From Trichobilharzia regenti (Eukaryota; Platyhelminthes; Trematoda; Strigeidida; Schistosomatidae): a stretch of 64,000 nucleotides of DNA. The DNA lies in assembly GCA_944472135.2 (NCBI GenBank), contig OX235262.1, forward strand, positions 82,620,903 through 82,684,902. The letters run 5' to 3'. The notes beneath the pieces were generated by a model, which did not search any database, had not been told where the DNA came from, and saw only the letters and a list, made by a program, of their open reading frames with translations. Both the position numbers and the translations under genes were made by a program. Shown here piece after piece: positions 45,835 to 57,700 of the stretch (position 1 is the stretch's first letter; each line of letters starts with the position of its first letter).

Positions 45835-46945
45835 ATGTTTTATCCATATTTCTTCTGAGTTTTCTCAGTAATGACAAATGAACCATTTCAGTTCTCTACA
45901 TTGTTCTATATTGACCTACCATTCATTAACTTACTGAAAAAAGTAATTTTTGAAAATGATGAAAACTGAACTTCGTTTGGTAGTTCGCGGCCAACTGAAC
46001 AGTCTTCATTTTCATCCTTTTTTCATTCCACCTGGGTGTTTTAGATACAAAGTTTATTCTCCAAATGACATAAGTGTTGTTAACCTATTGAACCATGTTT
46101 TTTCATTGCATTAGATTGCAGAAATATCACAAAATTTCAATGCAAACTGAAGGTAAGACCACTCTTTGAATCCCAAATATTTCATTGAAATATGGACTAA
46201 ACAATCTTATGTAAAATAATCAGCGTCAGTGGAAAGAATTCTGTCTAACTTAAATGTCATAATTTTTGAACAGTTCATAGAACAACTAGGTAGACATTTA
46301 TGCCCAACTTAGCAGGAAAAAATTATTATTCCAACCGATTTTAATGCCACTGTTTTTTGACATTACACTTAACTGTTTGACAATATTTTCTGCATGAATA
46401 CTAAATTTAGAAAGGTGGATAATGTAAGTTGGAAAAAATACTCGGGTAAATCAAGTGCATCATATTTTTCAGTCTTGAAAATGTCACCTTTAAATAAACT
46501 ATATATATATGTCTGATCAAGGTGTTGTGACCTAGGTATAATCAGAAATTTTTACTTTCATAAGAGCATTACCGAATTTCAGAAATAAATACAAATTTAT
46601 ATAGAAAACTGCTTCTACATCAGTCAAAATACATTCATTCATTAGTTTTCAATGTTCTGTTGTTGAGTGACAACTTCATAATCTCTTGCCATTCATTACC
46701 CTACGAAGTGAAAACAATAAGTAAATTTCTTTTCAGGGGCGATGTGTAAAAATAAAGGCTAGAACTGCTACTTTCACTTACGAAGAATTTCATGGAAAAG
46801 TCAACTTTCACACGCAAAAAGACAGATATCAACTTTACCTTCCTGGAGGTTAGACAAGTTTCGTGTAAGTACTATAGATGATCTGAATTGGAGAGTATAA
46901 TGCCCTCCATTTTTTTGTGTAGCTACATATTTTATTCACCACAAC
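45835..46945. other. AT-rich, no gene seen
   Basis: Nothing recognised. Confidence 0.4.
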
Positions 46946-46959
46946 TTCTTTTGATTTGA

Positions 46960-47640
46960 CACTAGTAACTAGTGTGATGTGTCTAGTCCTCTCTTCGATG
47001 CAAACTGAATTCTATCAGTCCGGTTGTTATGTCGCCATCACGGTGCACATTGATTTGATGATATTAGACGGTTGGAGGTAATCAGCAGGAAGCCTTGGAC
47101 ATGGGTTTCGGGCTAGTTGGTACTCGTCAGCAAGGCGTATCTGCAACTTTGAAGGAACTCATGTCTCTTCCAAGTTTCAAACCTGCGTCACCTAGTGAGG
47201 GCGACAGTCAGACATGTTACCACTGAGCTATTCGGGCTCGCGATTGATCTCCTGTCGACTACCTCTAACCATCTAATATCATCAAATCAATGTGCACCGT
47301 GATTGGCGAGCTACCTAGAATGGTGGCCACATTACAAACCTGACTGATAGAATTTAGTACACACCAAAGAAAGGACTAGACACATCACACTAGTTACCAG
47401 TGTCAAATCAAAATATCCACTACAGTCCTACAGTAGGTCAATCGTGAGCCCGAATATCTCAGTGGAAACGTCTCTGACTGCAGTACTCACTGAATGACGC
47501 GGGTTCGAATCTGAGAAGGGACATGAGTTCCTTCAAGGTTGCAGATACGCCCTGCTGACGAGTGCCAACTAGCACGAAACCTAGGTCGAAGGCTTCCTGC
47601 AGATTGCCTCCAACCATCTAATATTATCGAAGATATGCGA
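46960..47640. repeat. SINE family C, inverted cluster
   Basis: A near-complete reverse copy (46960-47255), with reversed tRNA-like head ('cctagtgagggcgacagtc' near 47192), is followed by a plus-strand body-and-tail piece (47256-47400). A plus-strand head-and-body copy (47405-47635) comes last, with A-box-like 'atatctcagtggaaacgtc' near 47453 and B-box 'gcgggttcgaatctg' near 47499. The most informative family C cluster here. Confidence 0.75.
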
Positions 47641-47644
47641 ACTC

Positions 47645-48320
47645 TATGACTCATTCATGCAGTCAGTCAGCAAACGTGATTTAGGCTACACACTTTTGCC
47701 TATTTTTCAAAAGTCCTCATTGGTATGGTGCAAAGTAAATTGGAGAATCATTTGCTATGTGTAGTAAATTAATCATCGCATTACATTATACAGCAGTTGA
47801 CAAATGAAATTAAGTATTACCGAGATAGAGTAGATTTGTAACTTACATTGACATGATCAAGAATTGTTAGTTTGTTGGATAGTTGTGTTCAAACAGCGAC
47901 AATCATAGTTCTTAACAATTTTAAACATATATACATATTCACTGTTTACTATATCAGTTAGCAGTAAAATGAATAATGGACGATGAATAAAAGTTTAATT
48001 AAAAACCTGGGTCCTAGTGGGACTAAAATTAGACACTAATCTGACACGCCATCAACTGAGTTACAAGACCCACTGGCTAACTAAGTCACCATTTGATCAC
48101 ATTCACAGTGGGTAATACCCAGATATTATCTGGACGCACGTTACCGTTCGTTTGGCTTTGCACCAGTCACCAAGCTTAATTTTATCCTGCCACAATCCAG
48201 TTTTTTATTGTGTCTGTCAAACCAAAGGCCTTCTAACTAATCTTTACGTTCATCGTAACCATATCTTTTAAAATAAACTGATTTGAGCCATAAGACCACA
48301 AGATAAATCTTGATTCAATG
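47645..48320. other. No gene; weak tRNA-like patch
   Basis: A reverse-strand tRNA-like stretch ('gtcttgtaactcagttgatgg') lies near 48052-48072, but no B box is convincing. Confidence 0.3.
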
Positions 48321-48329
48321 ACTTAAATA

Positions 48330-48715
48330 GTTAATGTCTCTTTACACGAGTTTGAACACGGATTGATATCACTTAGAAAACCACCACTGGAGTACTTACT
48401 GGACTGCTGTTTCCTCTTTTTTAGTTTGGAAAGCACAGGCAGTAAACACCCACCTCCGGGGTTTGGACCCAGGACCACCCGGTGACAAGGCGAACTCGTA
48501 TGCCATTCAGCCACTGGCCAGCTCATGAATTCTAAATTCTACCAGTTCTTGATTGAGAGTGACTACCAACCAATGTCACCGGTGGGAACTCCATCCACAC
48601 ACTTGACTGAATGTACCTCACTGATCACGACTTCTCACTAGAACTTCATGAACCTCTGTCCTTAAGTAAGTCACTAGCGAGCATCAGATTAATTTTCAAG
48701 AGTTTAGTCCGTAAA
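48330..48715 (-). repeat. Hammerhead SINE (family A), diverged
   Basis: Reverse copy in family A order: leader ('gttctagtgagaagtcgtga', reverse of about 48630-48650), spacer 'tagaattcatgagctggcc', tRNA-like head, B-box region ('ggtccaaaccccggagg', reverse near 48455-48471). The hammerhead region is decayed (about 48406-48450) and lacks the core. Confidence 0.65.
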
Positions 48716-48719
48716 ACCA

Positions 48720-49900
48720 TGTGTTTCGCAGTTTGAAGGATTCTATATCGATACCTTCTTACGATTGAAGGAAAGTCCTCCTAACTGCTAGCACAAACAT
48801 AAGTAGCGTAAGTTTGTTTTTCAAAATAAACGTCTATTATTTCACGTTTATTAATTCAAATAAACAGTGGTAAATGAGTGTCTACCGGTTGTATGTATTA
48901 ATTCGACAGTATGCTGCTTTTTAAATCCTTGGAATATTTATTTTACAGATGGCTAGACAAAACATTCTGAATAATTTTTTAATCATAATTGACGTTTAGC
49001 TGACTTAGTGAACACAAACAAAATGTAAAATAATGAGGTTTAATGTTAGTATATAAATATTGAGACCATAAAAACTATTACCTTCTGAAAATGGGCGCGT
49101 CTACAGCACACTAATGCAGATTCAAAACATCCTTGTAATTCTGTCTGGTTTCAAATACAACATAAAAGAGAAAAAATTGGTGAAGGAATCTGCTCCTTTA
49201 CGCCATTAATAATTATGTTTTCCGATGTCTAGATAAACTTGAGGATAAACTGGTACAAAACGTGTCTTGATGCTGTGACTTAATAAATCAGCTGAGTATA
49301 GTACTAAAATGAACTTAAACACAGTAAGCAAGATGGCAATATGCTGAAAACAGAGCATTAATTATCGCCTGTAGTACTTGTAGATCAGCTGAAGTGACGC
49401 CTGATGAAAATGCACATTAACTAACTCATACGCCTAGTGCCTATGTAATCTATTAACATTGAACTACTGTCTTTCACAAAACTATTATTATATGTATAAA
49501 ATTTAAATTCCCCTTTTGCGACAATTATTTGGGCAATAAAATTTATTTTTATTTATTAATTTGATCGGAAAATTAGATCACTGTTCAGATTGGAAGACAG
49601 TGAAGGACAAGTCTAAGCGAAAGACTCCTGTGTAGTATATCAGCTATTCTTCCTTCTACATAGAGACGTACACGTCCTCTCCTTAAACAATTATTACAAA
49701 TAACAGTAAACTTGTATATTCGAACGATGTGCAAACAACCTGGATTCTTACCTTCACCCACTGTGTAATAGACGTATGCCTAATTACCTTCAAAATTCCC
49801 TACATACCGCTACGGATATAATTGATTTTATTTGAATTAATTTCTGTTTTCCTATTAGTTGACTGAACCGAGATTTTTGACCTCTGTTAACATGTAAGCT
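48720..49900. other. AT-rich, no gene seen
   Basis: Nothing recognised. Confidence 0.4.
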
Positions 49901-49909
49901 CCTCCTGGG

Positions 49910-50095
49910 ACAGGTGGTCTAGTGGATAGCGCTTTGGTGCTTGAAACGATGGGCGCTGAGTTTGAGTCTTAATCGAAATACCTTCCCCCACTGAGAATAA
50001 CAGTTACATCCAGCTGACGGTCCCCGAGTTGGATAAAATGCCCTTTCTGCATTCCACTGCTTGCAAAATTCCCACTTCTCAAATTATCTACCGAT
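49910..50095 (+). repeat. Possible tRNA-derived repeat
   Basis: 'aggtggtctagtggatagcg' at about 49912 is a good A-box-like sequence; a weak B-box-like 'gagtttgagtctt' follows. Only one clear copy in the window, so a family cannot be shown. Confidence 0.4.
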
Positions 50096-50099
50096 TTAA

Positions 50100-50885
50100 A
50101 ATGTAGACAGTTCAAGTGGTGAAATTTTACCATAGTTTCCTCTAGAAACTAAATTATTTAGGTCATAGTATGTAATCTGCTTGATCCAATAAATGTTAAT
50201 CAGGAAGCCAAACAAACATATTTGCATAGCACTGCATACTACTTACTGATTGACTGAGATGAGTAGTTGTGTACGACTCATACCAAACAATAGGATAGGG
50301 GGTTTGAACTGATTCCGGCCTTTCAGCTTAGTCACACTAGGTACACAGCTGATGAGCTTGTTCCCAAATCAACTCGATCTGGCCAGCGGGGACTACTAGT
50401 TGATACGAGTACTATGCAACCACTCATGAAAACTAGCCAGTAGTATTTGGTTTTATCTGATGCTAGTTACCATGCACTAAATAAATTTTTTTTTATTTTC
50501 TCTCGGTCATCTGAATCATCTAACTCTTTCCCACACATGCCAGTGACAAAATAAACGTTCATATTTTTAGTTATCACCATAAGAGTTTAGTTAATAATAC
50601 AGTGATGACGATGACGTTGATCATAGTTATCCTCTGAGCTCATAATGAGTCTGTAAAAACTTAAAACTTCATACATTTATTCCCCCTTAATGAATTTGAA
50701 CATAGCAAGAACTACACTTTTAGCAGAAAAAATTGGTACCATCTTTTATTGCATTGCCTTCTTGTCAGCTGCTTACAGGCCAAAGACATTATTAAATATA
50801 TCTGCAAAAACGATTTTAACATACCTGCACAGAGTTCATTTTAAACAAAATTCAATCGATCATTATATGCACAAATCAATACATA
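50100..50885. other. No gene seen
   Basis: No coding region; a moderately GC-richer patch at 50270-50420 may be an unlabelled repeat, but no second copy is present here. Confidence 0.3.
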
Positions 50886-50888
50886 TAG

Positions 50889-51085
50889 TGTGTCGGTGGC
50901 ATAGCGGTTAGGACGCTCAGCGACCATGCACACGGTCCGGGGTTCGAGCCCCAGTCGACGCACTCCTGGTAAAGAGAAAAGGTTTGGGATGAGGCTACCA
51001 ACTCCATCCTGTAAAATAAACACTGCTACAGAAAATTCAAGCCACTAGCTTGAAGCCCTATGTTCCACTGGGGAACATGAAAGAA
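50889..51085 (+). repeat. SINE-B, complete copy
   Basis: The best SINE-B copy. The tRNA-like head has an A box ('tggcatagcggttagg', about 50896) and B box ('gggttcgagcccc', about 50940). A core of about 70 bp ('gatgaggctaccaactccat' near 50990) resembles the 5' leader of the RTE elements, and a 3' end ('gaagccctatgttccactgg', about 51053-51072) resembles the RTE 3' end. It ends in a TA microsatellite. Confidence 0.8.
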
Positions 51086-51103
51086 TATATATATATATAT
51101 ATA
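51085..51103. repeat. (TA)n tract
   Basis: About nine TA units forming the 3' end of the SINE-B copy. Confidence 0.85.
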
Positions 51104-51189
51104 ATATTATACACTATTCCGAACAATAAGAATCATACACAAAGGAAACTTTTCAGCATTTCGCATTCAGATAAATGAGAGAGGAAAAC

Positions 51190-51470
51190 ACCCAGTTCCT
51201 AGGGCAGAGAAAGCAGATAACCGCTTTCTTCTGGACTCAAAAACCAGGTTTCAGGCGTTTATTGGGAAAACGGCTTCAGCAAACTTGAGAAGAATTGAGC
51301 TCGTTTGCCTACTGATAATTTTGAATGACTTTTCAACGTCCATCTCACAACCCGTGTCGAGGAGATGCTTAGTGATGGCACTGTTTAGACGTAAGCTTTG
51401 TGGTGCATGTTCAGAAAATCGTAGATATGCCTTTCTTTCTGTCCTTTCAATGTAACTGCATATTTATGCC
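51190..51470 (-). pseudogene. Penelope-like element, GIY-YIG C-terminus
   Basis: Relative of the fragment at 12840-13075, sharing 'ccaggtttcaggcg'-type, 'gataattttgaatgac/ttaaaggat' and 'cagaaaatcgtaga' blocks in the same order. Reverse translation gives scattered 'SFKI', 'LLKFAEA' pieces in several frames. Dead copy. Confidence 0.55.
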
Positions 51471-51479
51471 TTCAACTCA

Positions 51480-52040
51480 TAAAACTCATTGAATGGAATC
51501 TAAATTTGAGTTTCAGTCTGAATTTACAGACACAAAACTTTCAGTTTACCACCTTCATAAGGTAAGTAACTGTGCGTTCCGCATACACTGAAATTTTTTA
51601 CTTTAATTTCTTTTATCCTTGGAAACTGATATTCACAACCACTATAATTACTAGATACTAGATAATCGGTCATAACTTAAACTTTATACCTAACCTATTC
51701 TGTTAGGAAACCTGATTTGTGTATATGGGTACCACCAGGAACTCAGGAAATCCTTCCCCCTCAAGTAGAATTAGAGTAAATGCAGTTTAAAATAAAATAT
51801 GGTATATTTTCAATTTCCTAAACACTTTTATGAGCACTCTTCATTTGGTATATGAGATCTGATTATTATTCGGTATTAAGGCCGTTGCATTTTTAAAAAA
51901 TTTATATTATACTACATTAAAATTGTACTTATTAAGTCTACCTTACTGAAAACAGAATTTTGAAAAAAAGTAACACGTCACACACTTAACAGACTTCTCT
52001 CTGGGACCATATGGACTACAGTACAGTAGTTTAACATTCG
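51480..52040. other. No gene seen
   Basis: AT-rich; could be intron of the gene that follows. Confidence 0.35.
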
Positions 52041-52044
52041 ATTT

Positions 52045-52390
52045 TCTATGATTAGATGTAGCCGACAGGAGGCCTTGCACGAAGTTTTTTTACTTATTGG
52101 CAGTCATCAGCAAGGCATGTTTGCAACTTCGAAGGAAATGATTTCCCCCCACTCACTGAGATTCAAGCCCATACCATCTCTTGCTGTAGTAAGTTACGTT
52201 AATAGTGAGTTATTAGTGCTCCCGATTAACATCCTGTAGGACCGTAATGGGTGTTTTGACTGGTCTCTAGGCTGCAAGTGTCACGTTTCTAGTTCCTGGT
52301 GTTGATGTAAGCTAAATTTTATTGATTGACAGAAATCAGTCTTCAACATCACAACGGTCTAGACACATGCCACTAGTGATTAAAATGTAG
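52045..52390 (-). repeat. SINE family C, diverged
   Basis: Reverse copy: 'gccgacaggaggccttgcac', 'ggcagtcatcagcaaggcat' and 'caacttcgaaggaaatgatt' correspond to the reversed body. A tail with 'gacacatgccactagtgatt' is near 52350. It lies only about 120 bp upstream of the long exon. Confidence 0.6.
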
Positions 52391-52512
52391 TTTCACATTC
52401 AGAAGACGTATTACTAGAAAAGCCGGTATTCAGCTCCTGAGATCAGTAAATGTATTAAAAAATTATATTGAAAAGATGCTAGTGTAATTTACAGTGCTTT
52501 TCCTATTTTTAG

Positions 52513-55500
52513 CGATTCTCTACGACATCATCTGCATCGATGAAGCAACCGACGCATTTATTCCCTCCTTCTCTGCCAATACCACCTTATCCTGCTCCAG
52601 ACTTGATCCCGGTTAAACTGCAGACAAGAAGAACATCAGCGCCGACAACATCTCATAAATGTTATTATGACATCAATAAAAGTCACAGAAATAATAATTA
52701 TAACAACAGAAATTTGGATAAGCATTGTTTAAGAACAAGTGAAAATCTAGGCAATTTATTGCCTAGTGAATACTCCCCTGATAGTCCACCACAATCACTT
52801 GCAGGCGAAAGTATTTCTTATTCAGAATTCGACAGTCTTTTTCTTGCTAATGAACACTTGTCAGTAAACAGTAGTCTGACAAGTAAAATTCAAGACTGCA
52901 CAACATTTAGATCGAACTGGTCGCACAATAGTGAAGAAAGTCTTTTAACAGCACTCGTAAGATGTCAGAAAGTCACAAGAAAAAATATGGCAACAAAACA
53001 AAATATGTCAAGGAATAATGAATTATCTGTGTCCAACCAAAATAAATTATCAGTGCCTGAAGGAAATCATTCAGCTAATTGTCAGAATGTAGTGGATTAC
53101 AGTCAAAATGGCGTCAAACCATGTATTTTGACTAATATAACTAAAGAAATGATAAGTTCCAGTGAAAGTGAAAAGCATAAAACTATTCGAAGACGGATAA
53201 CAATAGCTGGTGAACATCCTTCTGTTCCACATTCACGGAAACCTACATCTCTCCAACAACAACAAACGCATAATTCTAATCACAACAGCCGCATCTCAAA
53301 AAGATCCAGTGATTCACAAAATCTAGGCAAGGTAGCGCTGGCAAAACAAAGCTGGGAAAATTACTTTACACCTAAACCTCCTCGTATTGCAAGAAATAAA
53401 ACCACTGAAGGTGAACGCATTACACGACCAGTTAGTGTATGTATAACTCAGGATATGGGACAATACCAGAGATCTAGTAGTGTCGACTGTACATATCAAG
53501 ACTATAAGATTAAAGACACTTTTGAAAATAAAACAATTACAAATAATTTTGACAAGCAGTTTAGTAATGGTTATAATGAACACTTAAGCATCCCGAAATA
53601 TAAATCCATATCGACCCCTGTAAGTCCGATCTTTTCAGCGTGTGATTCACCTAGAACTCTTTCACCTGCCAAAAGATCGACTGTCACTTATGAAGAAAAT
53701 AGGAATATAGACTGCACAGAATCAAAGCATACATGTAAAGGCTATTTACCAAGGTTTAATCATCCTGCTTCTGTTGATGATAATTTAAATTGTCTTAATC
53801 AGAAGCCTGATCGACTGGTCTACAACACACCTGAATTGTGCAGCTTAGAGATCACAAACGATAGAAATTCAAGTTCTACTCTGACCCTTACTGAAAATAC
53901 TACAACAACAACCAAAGATCCTAATCAAGTTACGCGGTTGAATCAACCAACCGGACAGAATACTTTCAACAGTAATGAAATCTCAACAAATGACAGTGGA
54001 ATTATGAAACGTTTATGCACAAGTGATATACACTATCCTAATTTTAATGTTGAAGAAATTACAGAAAACGGCTACACTCCTAAACGTCCGTTGTCTGTTA
54101 CCATCAAACGTCATTGTATTCAATTTCCTACACTTAATTCAAATGACAGAAAGTCAAGTTTGTCTTCCACCAACTCGTCAAATGACTATGATAATAATAA
54201 TAATATTAATAATAATGACGATTGTGATATATTTAGTGACAAAAGTAAAAACCTTATAGAAAGTAAATCTCCCTATGCAACAGCAGAAAATATACAGACA
54301 GACTTCACTTCAAACAATCACTCTCATTGGTCAAGACTGCATGTTGAAAAAAACAGATTACTTGAAAATTTGAAAGTGAATCTCTCAAACAAAAACACAC
54401 CAATTGACCACTTAACACTGCCATCAGATAAGCGTAGTACACTGATCAGATCATATTCAGCAGATAATAATCCTAACCGAGCTCATTCAAGAAATAATTC
54501 ATCACCAGCTGGAATTGAAAGATCAGAATCATTTCATAAAGTAATTAATCATATATCACACAGTGTAAAATCCAATCAGAAACCGCCGTCACCTTATAGT
54601 ATTTCTGTTAATTATAACGATAATAAATCAGGATATTCTTCATCTCCAATTTCTCCTATCTCCGTTAGTGTTTCTCTATCACCAAGATTAGTACAGAATG
54701 ATTCGATTCACCTATCAAATAACAAAAAGCATTATGTCTCATCTAAAGAATGTCATCAGCTGAAAACCAATATAAGACAGGAAAAGATTTCAAATAAACA
54801 GTCAGTGAATTTATCAAGTGTTTCTCCGCATTTACCAAAAATTTGTGCAAACAAAGTCGTATTGTGTCAAAGCAAATCAAATAATTGTTATGAATATGGT
54901 GATGACTCCGATGAGGATGACAATGAAAATTCCAGAGTTGACAAAGTTAACTGTACAGTAGAAAAAATGTCGTTATCACCTGCAGCAAGACGTTATGAAG
55001 AACACGTGTTAGCTACTGTTTCTGGAAAGGCCTACAATAAACCTGGACATCAAATCTTTTTTAATAATAATCATAACAATGTGAATAGTAGTATGCCATA
55101 TCAGAATTTATTGAAAAAAGTGAAAATATCCCCTGACTATCTGCAAAATAATAATAAACTGATAACTACAAATAATAATTATAATAACTGTCGAGATTAT
55201 GACGAAGAAAGTGATTCAGTTGTTGACCAACTTCAAGATGACTTGAATTATGCAGAAATTTGGCGGGAGAAACTCGGCGCTATAACTCGTTGGAAACGCG
55301 AAGTAGACAAAGCTATGTTGGCCGGTGAAACAGATATTAAAGAGATTCTATGCAATCCAGAAACATCAATTTATGATAGTTGTGTTGAAAATAAATACAG
55401 CCTAATTAATACACCAAATAATAATCATGAAGTTAATACTTACCTACAACCATTACCAGTTCAAGTGAACCCATTCTCTCCAAATGAACTATGCCCATCA

Positions 55501-55728
55501 CCAAGGGATTTGCAAAGACAATTTCTACCCTGTAATATTATACCATTAAAACAGTCTCAGACATTTGTTAAACCTTTCAATGGAAGTGGGACGGAACAAT
55601 GTCAAAATGTTTCATTCAACAATGTAGCACAGCAAGCATTCCAGATAAGACCGGAAGCGTTGAAAAATTTAACTCCTACCAATAATCTCATTCAGAATAA
55701 TCAGATTTGTATGCCGACTACTCAAAAG
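52513..55728 (+). CDS. Long exon of an unrecognised host protein
   Basis: One open frame of more than 1,060 codons, by far the longest non-transposon coding region. The first Met in frame is at 52540. A splice acceptor (tttttag at 52506-52512) precedes an open stretch in the same frame, and the acceptor's own TAG is an in-frame stop, so the exon begins at 52513. A donor (aaag, then gtaggc at 55729) ends it on a codon boundary; the frame beyond runs through a TA microsatellite and is intron. The protein is low-complexity and probably disordered. It has a proline-rich start ('LFPPSLPIPPYPAPDL'), Asn runs from AAT repeats, Ser/Pro-rich patches ('SSPISPISVSVSLSPR') and an acidic patch ('DDSDEDDNENS'). 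One charged segment at about residues 893-935 ('LNYAEIWREKLGAITRWKRE') is the best candidate for a conserved motif or coiled coil. No enzyme domain, signal peptide or membrane segment is seen. Possibly a scaffold or cytoskeletal protein, but that is a guess. Confidence 0.8.
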
Positions 55729-55768
55729 GTAGGCACGTATTTAAAATTTTTTAAAACCCATATATATA

Positions 55769-55771
<3 letters not shown>

Positions 55772-55802
<31 letters not shown>
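55772..55802. repeat. (TA)n microsatellite in intron
   Basis: About 15 TA units some 45 bases after the putative splice donor; an unlikely coding sequence, which supports the exon end at 55728. Confidence 0.9.
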
Positions 55803-55806
<4 letters not shown>

Positions 55807-56480
55807 CTTCAAAGGTTTTACAAAAATGTCATTATTAATCGTTTGTTACGTAGATATAATCTTAAGTAATGAAAACAGAATTTACTTAGCATTCAGTGCA
55901 ATATGCTTACAATGGTTTTCACTTCAAACTATTCGAGTAGTATGGAATACCTTATTGAATTTCGAAAACGATAATTACCTGAACTATGAAACTGGTCTTA
56001 CAACTCGTAGATATAGTTGAAAATCCTTTCGCTTCTAAAGTTATAAATATGTTTCACTGGATCGCAGCTCTTTCAGAGAGATGTTTATACTATATTTGTA
56101 GTTATATTAAGAAATATCGATATCTTTCTGGTTCTGTCAGTAGAATCACCTATACCACTGGCCAGTCTTCAAATGCGGTAAGTTTTCTGTGTTTCTGCAA
56201 TATTATTCATTAGTATCATATGACTAACTGTGATTTTTCTACTGGGAGGTTAGAGTAAATTTTCGTACATCTACATCAGATAAGGTTCCAGTATGCAACT
56301 GTGAAAGTGTAAAGAGGTTTGTTGAAAGTTCCCTGCTGCATTACAGCTCAGATAGTCAAGAGATTTGTTTTAAGGCTGTTTCAGGTATGCTAAAATTGTC
56401 AGGGTTTCAAATAACCAAAACTCTAATAAATGTTTTTATATTTCCCAATGAATAAAAAGCAAAACGATATTGTTTCTACT

Positions 56481-56520
56481 GACGTTTCGCTATTTAATGC
56501 TGCTAATAGCTTTATCAAAG
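56481..56520 (-). ncRNA. Hammerhead-like motif, left arm of PLE copy 3
   Basis: Minus strand: TTTGATAAAGCTATT, a loop, AATAGC, then GAAACGTC. Stem II (GCTATT with AATAGC) is 6 bp and perfect, and GAAAC is intact. The CTGATGA core reads TTGATAA. Confidence 0.5.
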
Positions 56521-56879
56521 TATTATTAAACCGGAATTTACAAAATCTCAGCATATATATAACAAAGAGTTAAGAGGTGAGAAAAATAGACTTAGGTCAA
56601 TTTAAAGGGACATATTGAAAGCACTGAAGATCACTAAACTAAATAAGAAAAGTAATAGTACATCTGTTATGATATCAAAACAAAGTCTACTCACTTGATC
56701 ATCGTTCGTCAGTCTGAAGTCATTTTTCGTTGTCAAGTAGGTCAATTGGTACAGATAACAAGACCAAGTGTAGATTGTTGGATTTGATCAGTGTGTAGAG
56801 TTATGAAAGCAGTGTGTGTTTACACAGTGAACTTGCTTATCACATTCGTGTTGATTTTGTCACTTCACCCGGGAGGGGA

Positions 56880-57600
56880 GGGAGGTGTTTTAACCAGGTC
56901 AGATTCTGTTTTAGTCCATCATTACTATTCAGTTCAGGCAATTTGAATTCCACTTGATATGAAGTGCTTCCGATATTAGACGTTCTTTGTGATTTCTAAA
57001 GTTTTTTCTGGATTATTTTAATAGTGTCAAAATCAATTTATTGGCCTGATTCTATAGCGTGTAGACCGTCCATGGCTGATGATTTTTCAAGTTTTTCTAG
57101 TTTAACCTGATTTCTCGGTGGTCGAGCAGATGCTCTACGGTGTTCATTTCTTCTGATTTTGATGTCTCTCTGGCGATGTTTGTCTGATGTGTATCGCATC
57201 ACATTCCAAGCATTTCATTTTATAGAGACAATTGGATACAGAATTTTCTGGATTTCGTCTTTTATATGAACAAGGTTGCTTTGGAGTGTGTTTGGTGTTT
57301 TGAAGAAAACTCTAATATCGAGCTGATTGAGTACTCTTCTGGTATCGTCTGACGTTTCTGCTCTATGTGGAATGACGACTGTTGAGGTCCATGTTTTCGG
57401 AATGCGTTTTCGGCCATACTTATTGTCTGTGTTGATTTTGTTGGTGAAGTTCCTTAGGTAGTCGTTTTGCTTGAGAGTTTCAATAATGTTCGATATTTCT
57501 TCTTCTTTTTCTTTCTCATCCGTTATCAGAGAGTGTGCTCGTCTAAGAAGACTTGAAACAACTGAAATCTTTGCGCTGATGGGGTGTGATGACTTGAAGT
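56880..57600 (-). pseudogene. PLE RT thumb and GIY-YIG domain, broken
   Basis: Reverse reading from 57595 gives an open run of about 124 codons without a Met start: 'HPISAKISVVSSLLRRAH', 'NIIETLKQNDYLRNFTNKI', 'RVFFKTPNTLQSNLVHIKDE', ending in a stop near 57218. These are standard PLE motifs from the end of the reverse transcriptase to the linker before the endonuclease. The GIY-YIG part follows in shifted frames to about 56880 ('RQTSPERHQNQKK' and 'EHRRASARPPRNQ', then a segment with 'IDFDTIKIIQKK'). The glycine of the YIG motif is altered. The catalytic reverse transcriptase core is missing, so the copy is 5'-truncated at the right arm and dead. Confidence 0.8.
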
Positions 57601-57660
57601 CTCACTCCTTAACTGTTTATATATATATGCTGAGATTTTGTGAATTCCCGTTTAATAATA

Positions 57661-57700
57661 CTTCGATAAAGCTATTAGCATTTAATAGCGAAGCGCCAGC
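57661..57700 (+). ncRNA. Hammerhead-like motif, right arm of PLE copy 3
   Basis: TTCGATAAAGCTATT, a loop, AATAGC, GAAGCGCC. Same 6-bp stem II as in the left arm; the core has further changes (GAAAC to GAAGC). Confidence 0.45.

Noticed and set aside
55729..55869. Continuation of the long exon frame to 55869
   Set aside because: It translates a TA microsatellite ('YIYIYI') after a good splice donor; most likely intron.
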